From positions 7,060-71,059 of the forward strand of contig JAVBJN010000073.1 in the NCBI GenBank assembly GCA_031546985.1: DNA of 64,000 nucleotides, written 5' to 3'. Position 1 is the stretch's first letter; each line of letters starts with the position of its first letter. Made by a program: the position numbers and the translations under genes. Below, piece by piece: positions 35,685 to 44,158 of this stretch. Under the pieces are notes generated by a model, which was not told the origin of the DNA, searched no databases, and saw nothing but the letters and a program-made list of their open reading frames with translations. Source of the DNA: JAVBJN01 sp031546985 (GTDB taxonomy: Bacteria > Bacteroidota > Bacteroidia > Chitinophagales > Chitinophagaceae).

Positions 35685-35692
35685 CAAATTTA
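35685..35692 (-). promoter_or_regulatory. -7 element of the lipoprotein/thioredoxin-like unit
   Basis: The minus strand reads TAAATTTG, a full -7 match, 37 bases upstream of the lipoprotein start. A TTTG lies 14 bases further upstream, closer than usual. Confidence 0.5.
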
Positions 35693-35776
35693 AGACAAAA
35701 TCATCTCAAATTAATAATTCAAGTAAATTCAATGAAATATCATTCTATTTAATAGATCTTGTTCTATTTTTCGAAG

Positions 35777-36034
35777 TTAGTTCTCACCCGTAGTAGTCCC
35801 CCAAAAATCATCATCGTCCATATCCTCTTCTTCCCACTCTTCCTCATCGTTGAGTACAAACATGAGGGTTACCTTACCGTTGATTACCTGATCGGTTAAA
35901 AACTCCCATTCCTCTACAAACCATCCTTCCTGGAGAATGGCATTAATACCGCCAACATCCGTAATCGAAAACGGTTCATCGGTCTGTTGGGCCAACTGTT
36001 CTACATCTATGGTTACGGTTATAATCTTTTGCAT
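35777..36034 (-). CDS. Small acidic hypothetical protein
   Basis: An 85-residue protein, probably cytoplasmic. The N-terminal half (MQKIITVTIDVEQLAQQ...INAILQEGWFVEEWEFLTD) looks like a small alpha/beta fold. The C-terminal part is extremely acidic (NDEEEWEEEDMDDDDFWG). No known family came to mind. It is followed by an AT-rich gap and is not clearly in an operon with rny. Confidence 0.6.
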   Translation of the reverse strand: MQKIITVTIDVEQLAQQTDEPFSITDVGGINAILQEGWFVEEWEFLTDQVINGKVTLMFVLNDEEEWEEEDMDDDDFWGTTTGEN

Positions 36035-36130
36035 AGCCTGTTCGTTTAAAAGTTATGGGATATTTCCAGCCTCATTACCAATACATCTTAATCCTAATAT
36101 AACATTATAACAGCAATTTTTCACAAAAAA

Positions 36131-36158
36131 AATCCCGGTTGCGACAGCAACCGGGATT
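36131..36158 (-). terminator. Terminator of rny
   Basis: A perfect 12-bp stem (36131-36142 with 36147-36158, loop GACA) is followed on the minus strand by eight T. It is 25 bases past the rny stop codon. Confidence 0.92.
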
Positions 36159-36183
36159 CGTATCTATAACCTTGTTATTCCGT

Positions 36184-37746
36184 TTATCGGGCAATGTTTA
36201 CCGCACGTTTCTCGCGGATAACGGTCACCTTGATCTGACCGGGGTATTGCATTTCTTTCTGGATGCGCTCCGCGATTTCGAATGAAATGCGCTCGCTGTC
36301 CTGATCGCCTACTTTATCGGCTTCTACAATCACACGCAGCTCACGGCCAGCCTGGATAGCGTAGGCCTTTTCCACACCTTCGTAGGTGGTAGCCAGGTTT
36401 TCCAGGTCTTTAATACGCTGCAGGTAGCTTTGCATAATCTCGCGGCGGGCACCAGGGCGGGCACCGCTGATGGCATCGCAAGCCTGGATGATCGGAGAAA
36501 TAACATAGGTCATTTCCATCTCATCGTGGTGGGCGCCAATGGCGTTTACCACCGCAGGATGCTCACCGTATTTCTCAGCCAGTTTGGCACCCAGCAGGGC
36601 GTGGCTCAATTCTGTTTCTTCATCAGGTACTTTACCTATATCATGGAGCAGACCGGCACGCTTGGCCAGTTTAGGATTCAAGCCCAGTTCAGCAGCCATA
36701 ATACCGCAGAGGTTAGCGGTTTCGCGACTGTGCATCAGCAGGTTTTGACCATAAGAAGAACGGAAACGCATTTTACCTACAATACGCACCAGCTCTTTGT
36801 GCAAGCCGTGAATACCCAGTTCAATTACGGTACGCTCACCAATTTCCATTACCTGCTCTTCGAGTTGCTTGCGGGTTTTTTCTACCACTTCTTCGATACG
36901 TGCCGGGTGAATACGGCCATCCTGTACCAGGCGCTGTAAGCTCAAACGGGCAATTTCGCGACGCAATGGATCAAAGCTGCTCAGTACAATCGCCTCTGGC
37001 GTATCGTCAATGATAAGGTCTACACCGGTTGCTGCTTCCAGCGCGCGGATGTTACGGCCTTCGCGACCAATGATCTGGCCTTTAACTTCATCGCTCTCCA
37101 GGTTAAATACCGTAATGGTATTTTCAATGGTCTGCTCGGCAGCCACACGCTGAATGCTCTGGATAATGATTTTTTTAGATTCTTTGTTGGCTTTGGATTT
37201 AGCCTCTTCCATAATCTCCTGGATGTGTGCCATCGCTTTGGTGCGGGCTTCTTCTTTCAGGGATTCGATGAGCTGGCTACGGGCCTCATCTGCAGTAAGG
37301 TTGGCCACTTTTTCGAGGCGGCGGATATGCTCTTCCTGGTGTTTTTCCAGTTCGGTGCGTTTAATGTTTACCAGCTCAATCTGGCGGTCCAGGTTCTCTT
37401 TTTTGGAAGTGTATTCCTGCAATTCTTTCTGAACTGCTTCGTTTTTCAGGTTCAGCTGCTGCTCTTTCTGCTTAATGCGGTTTTCGCCTTCGGCCATTTT
37501 CTGGTTGCGCTGAAACACATCTTTTTCGTGTTCAGATTTCAGCTGCAGGTATTTCTCCTTGGCTTCCAGCATACGCTTTTCTTTAAGCGTTTCTGCATTG
37601 CGTTTTGCATCTTCAATAATTCTCTGCGCCTGCTGGTTGGCGTCATCAATCAGTTGCTGGGTATTTTTCGCGAACAGGATTTTGCCCAGAAAAACACCTA
37701 TAATTAAAGCCGCAACGATACATACGACTGCTAGTACGGTACTCAT
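36184..37746 (-). CDS. rny: Ribonuclease Y
   Basis: Membrane-anchored endoribonuclease that starts mRNA decay, 520 residues. An N-terminal helix (about residues 3-24) is followed by a long coiled coil (about 30-200) rich in E, K and Q. A KH RNA-binding domain follows around GQIIGREGRNIRALEAATG, then an HD domain with AGLLHDIGKVPDEE as the metal-binding motif. It ends with the usual QIKVTVIREKRAVNIAR. It is a single gene with its own terminator. Confidence 0.97.
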   Translation of the reverse strand: MSTVLAVVCIVAALIIGVFLGKILFAKNTQQLIDDANQQAQRIIEDAKRNAETLKEKRMLEAKEKYLQLKSEHEKDVFQRNQKMAEGENRIKQKEQQLNLKNEAVQKELQEYTSKKENLDRQIELVNIKRTELEKHQEEHIRRLEKVANLTADEARSQLIESLKEEARTKAMAHIQEIMEEAKSKANKESKKIIIQSIQRVAAEQTIENTITVFNLESDEVKGQIIGREGRNIRALEAATGVDLIIDDTPEAIVLSSFDPLRREIARLSLQRLVQDGRIHPARIEEVVEKTRKQLEEQVMEIGERTVIELGIHGLHKELVRIVGKMRFRSSYGQNLLMHSRETANLCGIMAAELGLNPKLAKRAGLLHDIGKVPDEETELSHALLGAKLAEKYGEHPAVVNAIGAHHDEMEMTYVISPIIQACDAISGARPGARREIMQSYLQRIKDLENLATTYEGVEKAYAIQAGRELRVIVEADKVGDQDSERISFEIAERIQKEMQYPGQIKVTVIREKRAVNIAR

Positions 37747-37891
37747 GTTAAAATATTGTAATTTTTATTCAACTATTCACCCTTGACTACTAATATATGC
37801 CAATCTAATCAATTAGTTTCGGGATAGACCTGCGAAATTAATAAAAAAGTACTGCATACTATAGTAATGTTCCCAGCTCGTAGAAACTATC

Positions 37892-37899
37892 TACCTTTG
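37892..37899 (+). promoter_or_regulatory. -7 element of the ABC exporter gene
   Basis: TACCTTTG matches TAnnTTTG, 20 bases upstream of the ATG at 37920. It gives a leader of about 13 nt. Confidence 0.55.
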
Positions 37900-37919
37900 C
37901 CAGCGAATTTAGCCAACAG

Positions 37920-39686
37920 ATGAAAATACTACTCCAATACTTAAAGCCCTATAAAGGGTTGGTCGCGCTGGCATTGCTTTTAGCCGCCATCAACCAGGTG
38001 TTCTCCCTCATGGACCCCTACATTTTTGGTAAGATCATTGACCGTTTTGCCAAGCAGTCGCAAAGCTACAACCAGCCCGAGTTTGTACGCGGTGTGCTGC
38101 TGCTCATTGGCGCAGCGGTAGGTGTGGCTATGATTAGCCGCATTGCCAAAGCCTTCCAGGACTATTTTACCAACGTTATTATCCAGAAGTTTGGCGCCAA
38201 AGTGTATACCGATGGTATACGCCACGCCTTGCAATTGCCTTTTCAACAGTTTGAGGATCAGCGCAGTGGCGAAACACTGGCTGTACTTCAAAAGGTGCGC
38301 ACCGATACCGAGAAATTCATGGCCGCCTTCATCAACATCCTGTTTGTGACCCTGGTGGGCATTGTGGTGGTGATGGCTTACGCATGGTCGGTATACCCGC
38401 CATTGGTGCCCCTGTACATTGCCGCGAGCGTGGGCCTGGGTTTTCTGATGAAAGCACTGAGCAAGCGCATTAAGGGCATTCAGAAAAACATTGTAAAAGA
38501 AACCACCGCGCTGGCCGGGGCCACCACAGAGAGCCTGCGCAACATTGAGCTGGTTAAAAGCCTGGGACTCACAGACCAGGAGGTACAGCGCCTGAACAAA
38601 ACCACGCTGGGCATTCTGCAACTGGAGTTGCGTAAGGTGCGCAGCATTCGCAGCCTGAGCTTTATACAGGGTACGTTTGTAAACCTGTTGCGCCAGGGCA
38701 TTTTGTTTATGCTGCTGATGATGATTTACAAAAACCACGCTTCGCTGGGGCAGGTGATGACGCTTCAGTTTTACTCTTTCTTCCTGTTTGGCCCCTTGCA
38801 GGAGCTGGGCAATATTATCCTGGCCTGGCGCGAGGCCGAGACCTCGCTGGAGAACTTTAAGAAGCTTATGGACAAGGAAGTAGAACCTCGCCCGCTTACA
38901 CCTAAAGCCATTCATGATATCCGCACGCTTGAGTTCAATAACGTATCGTTCAAGCACCTTACGGCTGCGGGTAACGCGCTGGAAGACATCAACTTTGCCG
39001 TAAAAGAGGGCGAAAGCGTTGCTTTTGTTGGCCCTTCTGGCTCGGGTAAAACCACGATGGTAAAACTACTGGTGGGCCTTTACCAGCCGGTAACCGGGCA
39101 GGTGCGCTACAATGGCATTCCGGGATCGGAAATCAATATTGATGAACTGCGCCAGCAGATCGGTTTTGTAACCCAGGACACGCAATTGTTCTCCGGTACC
39201 ATTCGCGAAAACCTGCTGTTTGTGAACCCATCGGCTACCGATGAGCAAATGCTGGATGTGCTGCGCAAATCGGCCGCGCAAAACCTGCTGAGCCGGGCCG
39301 AAAACGGACTGGATACCATGATTGGCGAAGGCGGTATGAAAATATCGGGTGGCGAAAAACAAAGACTGTCTATTGCCCGTGCGCTACTGCGTAACCCGCG
39401 CCTGCTGGTATTTGACGAAGCTACATCGGCGCTGGACTCTATTACCGAAGACGATATTACCCAAACCATACGCAGCATTACCGCTACCGGAAACCAGATT
39501 ACCGTAATGATCGCGCACCGGTTAAGCACCATTATGCATGCCGACCGCATTATTGTGCTGGAGCAGGGCCGCATTGCCGAAACCGGCTCGCACGAAAGTC
39601 TGCTGGAAGAAAAAGGATTGTACTACGCCATGTGGCGCCAGCAGATTGGTGAGCGGAAGAATGTGGTGCGGGTGCCGGTGGCGTAA
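37920..39686 (+). CDS. ABC exporter (fused membrane and ATPase domains)
   Basis: A 588-residue half-transporter of the MsbA/MDR type. The membrane domain (about residues 10-300) has six helices; the ATPase domain (about 340-575) shows Walker A GPSGSGKTTMVKLL, Q-loop FVTQDTQLF, signature ISGGEKQRLS, Walker B LLVFDEATSALDS and switch AHRLST. It probably works as a homodimer exporting a lipid, peptide or drug; the substrate cannot be deduced. It is transcribed alone from a promoter close to its start. Confidence 0.92.
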   Translation: MKILLQYLKPYKGLVALALLLAAINQVFSLMDPYIFGKIIDRFAKQSQSYNQPEFVRGVLLLIGAAVGVAMISRIAKAFQDYFTNVIIQKFGAKVYTDGIRHALQLPFQQFEDQRSGETLAVLQKVRTDTEKFMAAFINILFVTLVGIVVVMAYAWSVYPPLVPLYIAASVGLGFLMKALSKRIKGIQKNIVKETTALAGATTESLRNIELVKSLGLTDQEVQRLNKTTLGILQLELRKVRSIRSLSFIQGTFVNLLRQGILFMLLMMIYKNHASLGQVMTLQFYSFFLFGPLQELGNIILAWREAETSLENFKKLMDKEVEPRPLTPKAIHDIRTLEFNNVSFKHLTAAGNALEDINFAVKEGESVAFVGPSGSGKTTMVKLLVGLYQPVTGQVRYNGIPGSEINIDELRQQIGFVTQDTQLFSGTIRENLLFVNPSATDEQMLDVLRKSAAQNLLSRAENGLDTMIGEGGMKISGGEKQRLSIARALLRNPRLLVFDEATSALDSITEDDITQTIRSITATGNQITVMIAHRLSTIMHADRIIVLEQGRIAETGSHESLLEEKGLYYAMWRQQIGERKNVVRVPVA

Positions 39687-39721
39687 GCCTTCGGCTAGCC
39701 TGTCTCGCTATCCGGTGGCCG

Positions 39722-39738
39722 AGCCTGTCGAAGCCTGA
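39722..39738. repeat. Dispersed intergenic 17-mer, copy 1
   Basis: GAGCCTGTCGAAGCCTG is present here and again at 59936-59952, both in gene-free stretches. Nearby bases (AAAAGTGAGCGGTGAAAGG) resemble AGAGGTGAAAAGTGA near 59824, so the two gaps share several motifs. Confidence 0.65.
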
Positions 39739-39800
39739 GGCAAGAAGCTAATCGGGAAAAGACGGGGAGCATGAGAGGCCAAAAGTGAGCGGTGAAAGGC

Positions 39801-39854
39801 AAACCTGCCAGAGCCTGTTCCGCCACTGCGGAATCCACAGGTCCTGGCAGGTTT
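39801..39854. repeat. Nested palindrome related to the 37-bp family
   Basis: The perfect 11-bp arms AAACCTGCCAG (39801-39811) and CTGGCAGGTTT (39844-39854) enclose a second hairpin, TTCCGC-CACT-GCGGAA (39818-39833). The outer arms share the CCTGnCAGG core of the repeats at 8960 and 44050. The gene-free stretch 39687-40000 holds nothing else but the 17-mer and the DUF983 promoter. Confidence 0.75.
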
Positions 39855-39967
39855 AGCAAAAGATGCGCTGAGGGTATTCGCGAAAAATGCCCAACAAGCA
39901 ATGGAGCGCAGAAACGGTTCCCTTTCATAAGCTGATCTCTATCATCTTACAACCCCGGTTGATTTGC

Positions 39968-39975
39968 TAACTTTG
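39968..39975 (+). promoter_or_regulatory. -7 element of the DUF983 gene
   Basis: TAACTTTG matches TAnnTTTG, 25 bases upstream of the ATG at 40001. No good -33 element is visible. Confidence 0.5.
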
Positions 39976-40000
39976 CAGTAAGAACTTAAGGAACAGCACT

Positions 40001-40408
40001 ATGAGCGATACGAAAAAACCATCTCTGATTGGCAGTATATTTGGCATGCGTTGCCCCAACTGCAGGAAAGGGCATATGTTTAAAGAAAGGAACATTCTTA
40101 AACTGAACCACCTGTTGGATATGCCGGAGAAATGTGAGGTGTGCGGCCAGAAAATGGAGCTGGAAATGGGTTTCTACTACGGTACCGGTTATGTGAGTTA
40201 CGCTTTATCGGTAGCCTTATCGGTAATTGTATTTGTGCTCTACGCCCTTATCATTGGCATCAGCTGGCGCGACAATAGTATTTTCATAGCGCTGGGCATC
40301 GACATTGGCCTGCTGGTGCTCATCCAACCCTGGCTTATGCGCATGTCGAGGGTACTTTACCTTAACTTGTTTGTGAAATACGGAAAAGGATCTATCATCC
40401 AATCCTAG
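40001..40408 (+). CDS. DUF983 family zinc-ribbon membrane protein
   Basis: A 135-residue protein with two zinc-ribbon knuckles at the N terminus, C18-P-N-C21 and C45-E-V-C48, followed by two transmembrane helices (about residues 65-85 and 92-112) after the conserved MELEMGFYYGTGYVSYAL. This layout is that of DUF983, a family of unknown function, sometimes found near cytochrome oxidase genes; none is here. It is monocistronic, with its own promoter and a strong terminator. Confidence 0.85.
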   Translation: MSDTKKPSLIGSIFGMRCPNCRKGHMFKERNILKLNHLLDMPEKCEVCGQKMELEMGFYYGTGYVSYALSVALSVIVFVLYALIIGISWRDNSIFIALGIDIGLLVLIQPWLMRMSRVLYLNLFVKYGKGSIIQS

Positions 40409-40417
40409 AAATAAAAA

Positions 40418-40443
40418 AGAGCCCCTGCAATTGCGGGGGCTCT
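40418..40443. terminator. Bidirectional terminator between DUF983 and the lipoprotein gene
   Basis: Arms AGAGCCCC (40418-40425) and GGGGCTCT (40436-40443) with a pairing inner part are preceded by an A-run and followed by a T-run, so the hairpin can stop transcription from both sides. Confidence 0.9.
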
Positions 40444-40465
40444 TTTTATGCACTATACTGGTTGC

Positions 40466-41062
40466 TTACAGTTTAATAATGGTTGGAAAAGTAGCCTGCA
40501 AATCGGTTTCGCCGCCTGCCGCGTCTGGTGTAGTTGCGTTTTTGTTAAGTGGCTTGTGCTTGAGGGTAATGGTTATTTTACCCGAGGTAGTATCTGCAGC
40601 ATAAGTTGCCCAGGTACTGTTTAAACCCAGCGGGTTACCATTCACATCTTTATCGAGGTTACTGATGGCCATAGCACCTGGCACATTACCCAATGGCGAA
40701 GCCTGGAAGGTAAACAGGTGATTGATGCTTTCGTCCTTGATTTCGTCGGTTACATTCACTACCGGATTTTTGCTTTCGTCCAGTACGGTAAGGGCCGCGC
40801 TATACGTACAATTAGGGCGCAGACGAATGGTATCGATGTTTACAGTAGGATTGCCACCGCCATTAAAGCCGTTGGATACATAATATTTAAAATCGCGTGT
40901 ATCGCCTACATCGTTTACGTTTACCAGGTGCACTTTAAGCGTAGTAATGAGTTCCTGTTCGGATGTAACAGGTGTTTCCACCTTATCTTTATCCTTGCAG
41001 GATGCAAAACCTAAGGCAGTAGCCACACCTAATACAGCGTATAAACGGAGATTCTTGTTCAT
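40466..41062 (-). CDS. Lipoprotein linked to the TonB-dependent receptor
   Basis: A 198-residue lipoprotein with signal MNKNLRLYAVLGVATALG, then FASCKDKD (lipid Cys near residue 21). The segments EQELITTLKVHLV, NCTYSAALTVLDES and TDEIKDESINHLFTF recall a Bacteroidota family often labelled type 1 periplasmic-binding-fold protein in databases; I make this link from memory and the label says little about function. It lies 32 bases after the receptor gene on the same strand, so it is probably its accessory or surface partner in metal uptake. Confidence 0.65.
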   Translation of the reverse strand: MNKNLRLYAVLGVATALGFASCKDKDKVETPVTSEQELITTLKVHLVNVNDVGDTRDFKYYVSNGFNGGGNPTVNIDTIRLRPNCTYSAALTVLDESKNPVVNVTDEIKDESINHLFTFQASPLGNVPGAMAISNLDKDVNGNPLGLNSTWATYAADTTSGKITITLKHKPLNKNATTPDAAGGETDLQATFPTIIKL

Positions 41063-41094
41063 ATCAATTAAGAATTGAAAGTTTAAAGTAATAA

Positions 41095-43428
41095 TTAATT
41101 TTTGTTTTTGGCAATAAATTCAAAAGGCACTTCCAGTTTAACACTCACATTCCTCCCCGGCGCATTCACAAAATACCGGAACGCATCGAGGTAATCGCGG
41201 TAAGATTCGTTCAGCAAATTTTCTACCCCTACCACTACGTTGCAATGTAAACCATTCAGATGCAGTTTGGTTCCCGCATACACGGCCAGCAAGGTATAAG
41301 CCGCCGGCGGACGCGGATAATCTATCGCATCGAAATTGGAGGGTATACGTTTTTGCTGGGTTACATACTCGGCATCCAGTTTCAGGTAAGGATTATCTAA
41401 CCATCCCTTTTGCCGGAAATTGTATTGCAGGGCCATACTGTACCGGTCCGATGGCATACCAATCAACCAATCGTGCCGGGTTATATCCCTTGCCAGCAGC
41501 CAGCTTGCACGGGGCATCACTTCCAGGTTTTTCCAGAGCGTCCAGTTGGCCGACACATCTGCGCCGGTTAAGGCGGCATCGGTCTGGGTATAATTAAACT
41601 GCTTGAAATAGCCCGAAATGGTGAGCAGATCGCCCGCGGGTTGCAGGTAAATAAAATCGTTGATGCGGTTATGATACACCTCTGCCTGCACATTAAGATG
41701 ACCGGGAATACCATATTCTACCTTGCCCGAAAAATTGAGACCACGCTCCGGCTTCAGGTTCGGATCGCCGTTTTCCCAACGGGCCGCGCCCTGGTGGTTG
41801 CCATGCACAAACAGCTCATTGGCTTGCGGCGCACGCCAGGCAGTAGCCACATTTACGAGTGTGTTCCAATGCTGGTTCCACTGGCGGGAGGCGCCGAGCG
41901 TACCCGACAGGCTGCCGAAAATATAATCGTAGCGCACTACCTGCTGGTTGTTGCCTTCCAGGTTGTAAACGGTAAACCACTTATTATCGTACCGGGCACC
42001 TGCTTCGAGGTTCCAGTCGTTTAGTTTATACTTTTCAATGGCATATGCGCCCGCGCTGTAACTGATAAAATTGGGAATAAAGATACGGTCGCCGGGCTCA
42101 AAGTAATTGGTTTGGCGAATGCCCGTTACCCCCACCATACCGCTCCAGCCTTTAGACTCCGGTTGCTCCCAGGTCAACTCTGCCAGGTGGGTTTGAATGG
42201 TAAGGTTCAGTTGGGCATTGGTTACCGCGCTGCTCCGCACCACATCGTACTCCTGGCGGTAATTTTTCTGGTAAGCATACACCAGGTTAAAGTTGCCTTT
42301 GGGTGTAAACCAGTAGGCCCGGTTTTTCCAGGTCAGGTGATCTACTTTTTGATACGGACGGCCTATATCGTAGGTAAAACCCGACTGGCGTAAAGGCACC
42401 GGGCTGTTGATGGCCGCCATCAGATCGTCTTTATTACCGGTATGCGAACCGGTGTAAATCCCAATCATGGTATTAAAGCGGCTTACGGTGCTTTCGAATC
42501 CGTATTTGCTTTTTTTCCAGGCGGCGGATGCCGTAAAGTTGCGTTCGCGTATGCCGGTATTTTCTACCCAATAGCCGGGAATGCGGTAGTTGCCCCCTTC
42601 TTTAAGTGTACCCTGCAAGCGGATGCTGAGCGCAGGCAGCTTCTCAAAATTGTGTTCGATCATACCAGCAGCCACACCCATACGGTTATTGCTGAAACCG
42701 GCCAGGTTTATTTGTCCGTCCCACCCGGGTTTGGAGCGTATTGGCGCGGGATCGAGCAGCACCACGCCCCCCATTGCATCGGCGCCATACCTTACAGCGG
42801 CGGCACCTTTGATAACGGTAACCTGGCTGGCGGTAAACGGGTCTATCTCCGGGGCATGTTCGCTACCCCATTGCTGCGACTCAAGCCTTACTCCATTATT
42901 CACCATTAATATCCGGTTGCTGTGCAAACCGTGTATCACCGGTTTTATGATGTTGGCCCCCGTTTGCATACCATTTACACCGTTTACAGACTTGAGCATT
43001 TCGCCCACAGAGGTGCCGGCCTTTTCGGCCATTTGCTGGTGCGAAATTTTATCCTGCACCACCACCTGGTTAGCCCCACGAATGGCTTTAATATCCACCG
43101 CCTTCAGCTCATGCGCGGCATGGGCCATTTGAAAATTCTGGTTGGTATTGCCTTTAATATCTACCGCCATTTCCTGCGGCACACAACCGAGATGGCTAAC
43201 CATAACGGTAACCTTTCCGGCGCAAACGCCCGGAATTTCATAATAACCATGTTCGTTAGTGGTAGCGCCGGTTTGCTGTTCTTTCAGGTACACACGGGCA
43301 TAGGAGAGTTCTTCTCCGGTATCAAAATCGGTAATCCGGCCTTTGAGGATGTAGGCACACTGGGCCGAAGCCACGGATGCATACCCCAGCAACAGGCTTA
43401 GGAATACACGAAAAACAGTTGTATTCAT
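41095..43428 (-). CDS. TonB-dependent outer-membrane receptor, ZnuD-like
   Basis: A 777-residue outer-membrane receptor energised by TonB. After the signal peptide, residues about 25-110 form a carboxypeptidase-regulatory-like domain (ILKGRITDFDTGEELSYARV). The plug domain follows (GTSVGEMLKSVNGVNGM, VIHGLHSNRILMVNNGVRLE, GADAMGGVVLL) and then the beta-barrel to the C-terminal Phe-containing strand. Plug segments such as GLHSNRILMVNNG and QQWGSEHAPEID resemble ZnuD-type receptors that import zinc or other metals; this substrate guess is from memory of the family. The neighbours, a small His/Cys protein upstream and a lipoprotein downstream, fit metal acquisition. Confidence 0.85.
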   Translation of the reverse strand: MNTTVFRVFLSLLLGYASVASAQCAYILKGRITDFDTGEELSYARVYLKEQQTGATTNEHGYYEIPGVCAGKVTVMVSHLGCVPQEMAVDIKGNTNQNFQMAHAAHELKAVDIKAIRGANQVVVQDKISHQQMAEKAGTSVGEMLKSVNGVNGMQTGANIIKPVIHGLHSNRILMVNNGVRLESQQWGSEHAPEIDPFTASQVTVIKGAAAVRYGADAMGGVVLLDPAPIRSKPGWDGQINLAGFSNNRMGVAAGMIEHNFEKLPALSIRLQGTLKEGGNYRIPGYWVENTGIRERNFTASAAWKKSKYGFESTVSRFNTMIGIYTGSHTGNKDDLMAAINSPVPLRQSGFTYDIGRPYQKVDHLTWKNRAYWFTPKGNFNLVYAYQKNYRQEYDVVRSSAVTNAQLNLTIQTHLAELTWEQPESKGWSGMVGVTGIRQTNYFEPGDRIFIPNFISYSAGAYAIEKYKLNDWNLEAGARYDNKWFTVYNLEGNNQQVVRYDYIFGSLSGTLGASRQWNQHWNTLVNVATAWRAPQANELFVHGNHQGAARWENGDPNLKPERGLNFSGKVEYGIPGHLNVQAEVYHNRINDFIYLQPAGDLLTISGYFKQFNYTQTDAALTGADVSANWTLWKNLEVMPRASWLLARDITRHDWLIGMPSDRYSMALQYNFRQKGWLDNPYLKLDAEYVTQQKRIPSNFDAIDYPRPPAAYTLLAVYAGTKLHLNGLHCNVVVGVENLLNESYRDYLDAFRYFVNAPGRNVSVKLEVPFEFIAKNKN

Positions 43429-43505
43429 AACCTTGTTTGTTGCAGAATAGCGGCTATAAACTATTTGCCGGACACACTATGGGTCCGTAAAGCCGCCAAT
43501 AAGAA

Positions 43506-43832
43506 TTACGTAAGGCTATACGCAGGAGGTCCCCGTAAAGCGGGAGTTAAGCGGGGAAGGGTATGAAAGGTTTCTTCTGGAAATTCGTTGAGCAGCACCT
43601 GTGCTTCGGTGGGCACATACCATACGGGCGATTCGGCAAGAATGGCGGGCTCTATGGTAAAATGAAGAATATCGCAGTGGTGGTGTACCGTGCCAATTAC
43701 AGGCTCATCACCTTGCTGGCAAGCAGTATGTACGGTATCGGTGTGGTCGGCAAATACGTGCAACAGGTCGCGTGGCGCGGTATACACCATCACCAGCATC
43801 AAAAACACATATATACTCCACCTTGCTTTCAT
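43506..43832 (-). CDS. Small His/Cys-containing exported protein
   Basis: A 108-residue protein with an N-terminal hydrophobic segment (WSIYVFLMLVMVYTAP) that may be a signal peptide or anchor. The mature part contains LLHVFADHTDTVHTACQQGD and VHHHCDILHF, with several His and two Cys suited to bind metal, and ends in LRGPPAYSLT. I do not know a named family. A matching promoter lies directly upstream and the receptor gene follows after 77 bases, so it is probably the first gene of the metal-uptake unit. Confidence 0.7.
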   Translation of the reverse strand: MKARWSIYVFLMLVMVYTAPRDLLHVFADHTDTVHTACQQGDEPVIGTVHHHCDILHFTIEPAILAESPVWYVPTEAQVLLNEFPEETFHTLPRLTPALRGPPAYSLT

Positions 43833-43840
43833 CAGCGGCC

Positions 43841-43874
43841 CAAAGTTAGGTAAAGTTGCAGAAAAGCCTGCAAA
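43841..43874 (-). promoter_or_regulatory. Promoter of the metal-uptake cluster
   Basis: The minus strand reads TTTG (43871-43874), 22 bases, then TAACTTTG (43841-43848). The -7 element ends only 8 bases before the start codon, so the mRNA would have almost no leader. I see no clear Fur- or Zur-type operator. Confidence 0.65.
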
Positions 43875-43922
43875 TGGCTTTACCGTTCATCAAAAAGTAA
43901 TATTGTGAGGAAGCGCTTATGT

Positions 43923-44021
43923 AGAGATCCTGCTTCGGCTTCGTCCCTCAGCCGTGCAGGACGACAATAAGAAAGAAGCTGTCATCCTGCGCCACGAGGT
44001 ACGAGTGGAAGCAGGATCTCT
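43923..44021. repeat. Long intergenic inverted repeat
   Basis: The perfect 14-bp arms AGAGATCCTGCTTC (43923-43936) and GAAGCAGGATCTCT (44008-44021) enclose a second pair, GCAGGACGACA and TGTCATCCTGC, with one mismatch. The whole can fold as one long hairpin. The arms read like the GTCATCCTGAGC...AAGGATCT repeats I remember from other Bacteroidota intergenic regions. Confidence 0.75.
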
Positions 44022-44049
44022 TTACCAACAACACTATTGTTCTTATCGC

Positions 44050-44086
44050 ACAGACCTGACAGGCCCCCCGGACCTGGCAGGTCTGT
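44050..44086. repeat. 37-bp dispersed palindrome, copy 2
   Basis: The 14-bp arms ACAGACCTGACAGG (44050-44063) and CCTGGCAGGTCTGT (44073-44086) have one mismatch and a 9-base centre, the same size and spacing as the copy at 8960-8996. Like that copy it lies downstream of a minus-strand gene. Confidence 0.75.
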
Positions 44087-44107
44087 ACATTCCAGCACCA
44101 TAAAAAA

Positions 44108-44138
44108 AAACCGCCCCAGCCTTTCGACGGAACGGTTT
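44108..44138 (-). terminator. Terminator of the thiolase gene
   Basis: A 10-bp stem with two G-T pairs (44108-44117 with 44129-44138) is followed on the minus strand by a T-run of at least six. It lies 20 bases past the thiolase stop. Confidence 0.7.
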
Positions 44139-44158
44139 ATACTAAAAAACAATGGTGT

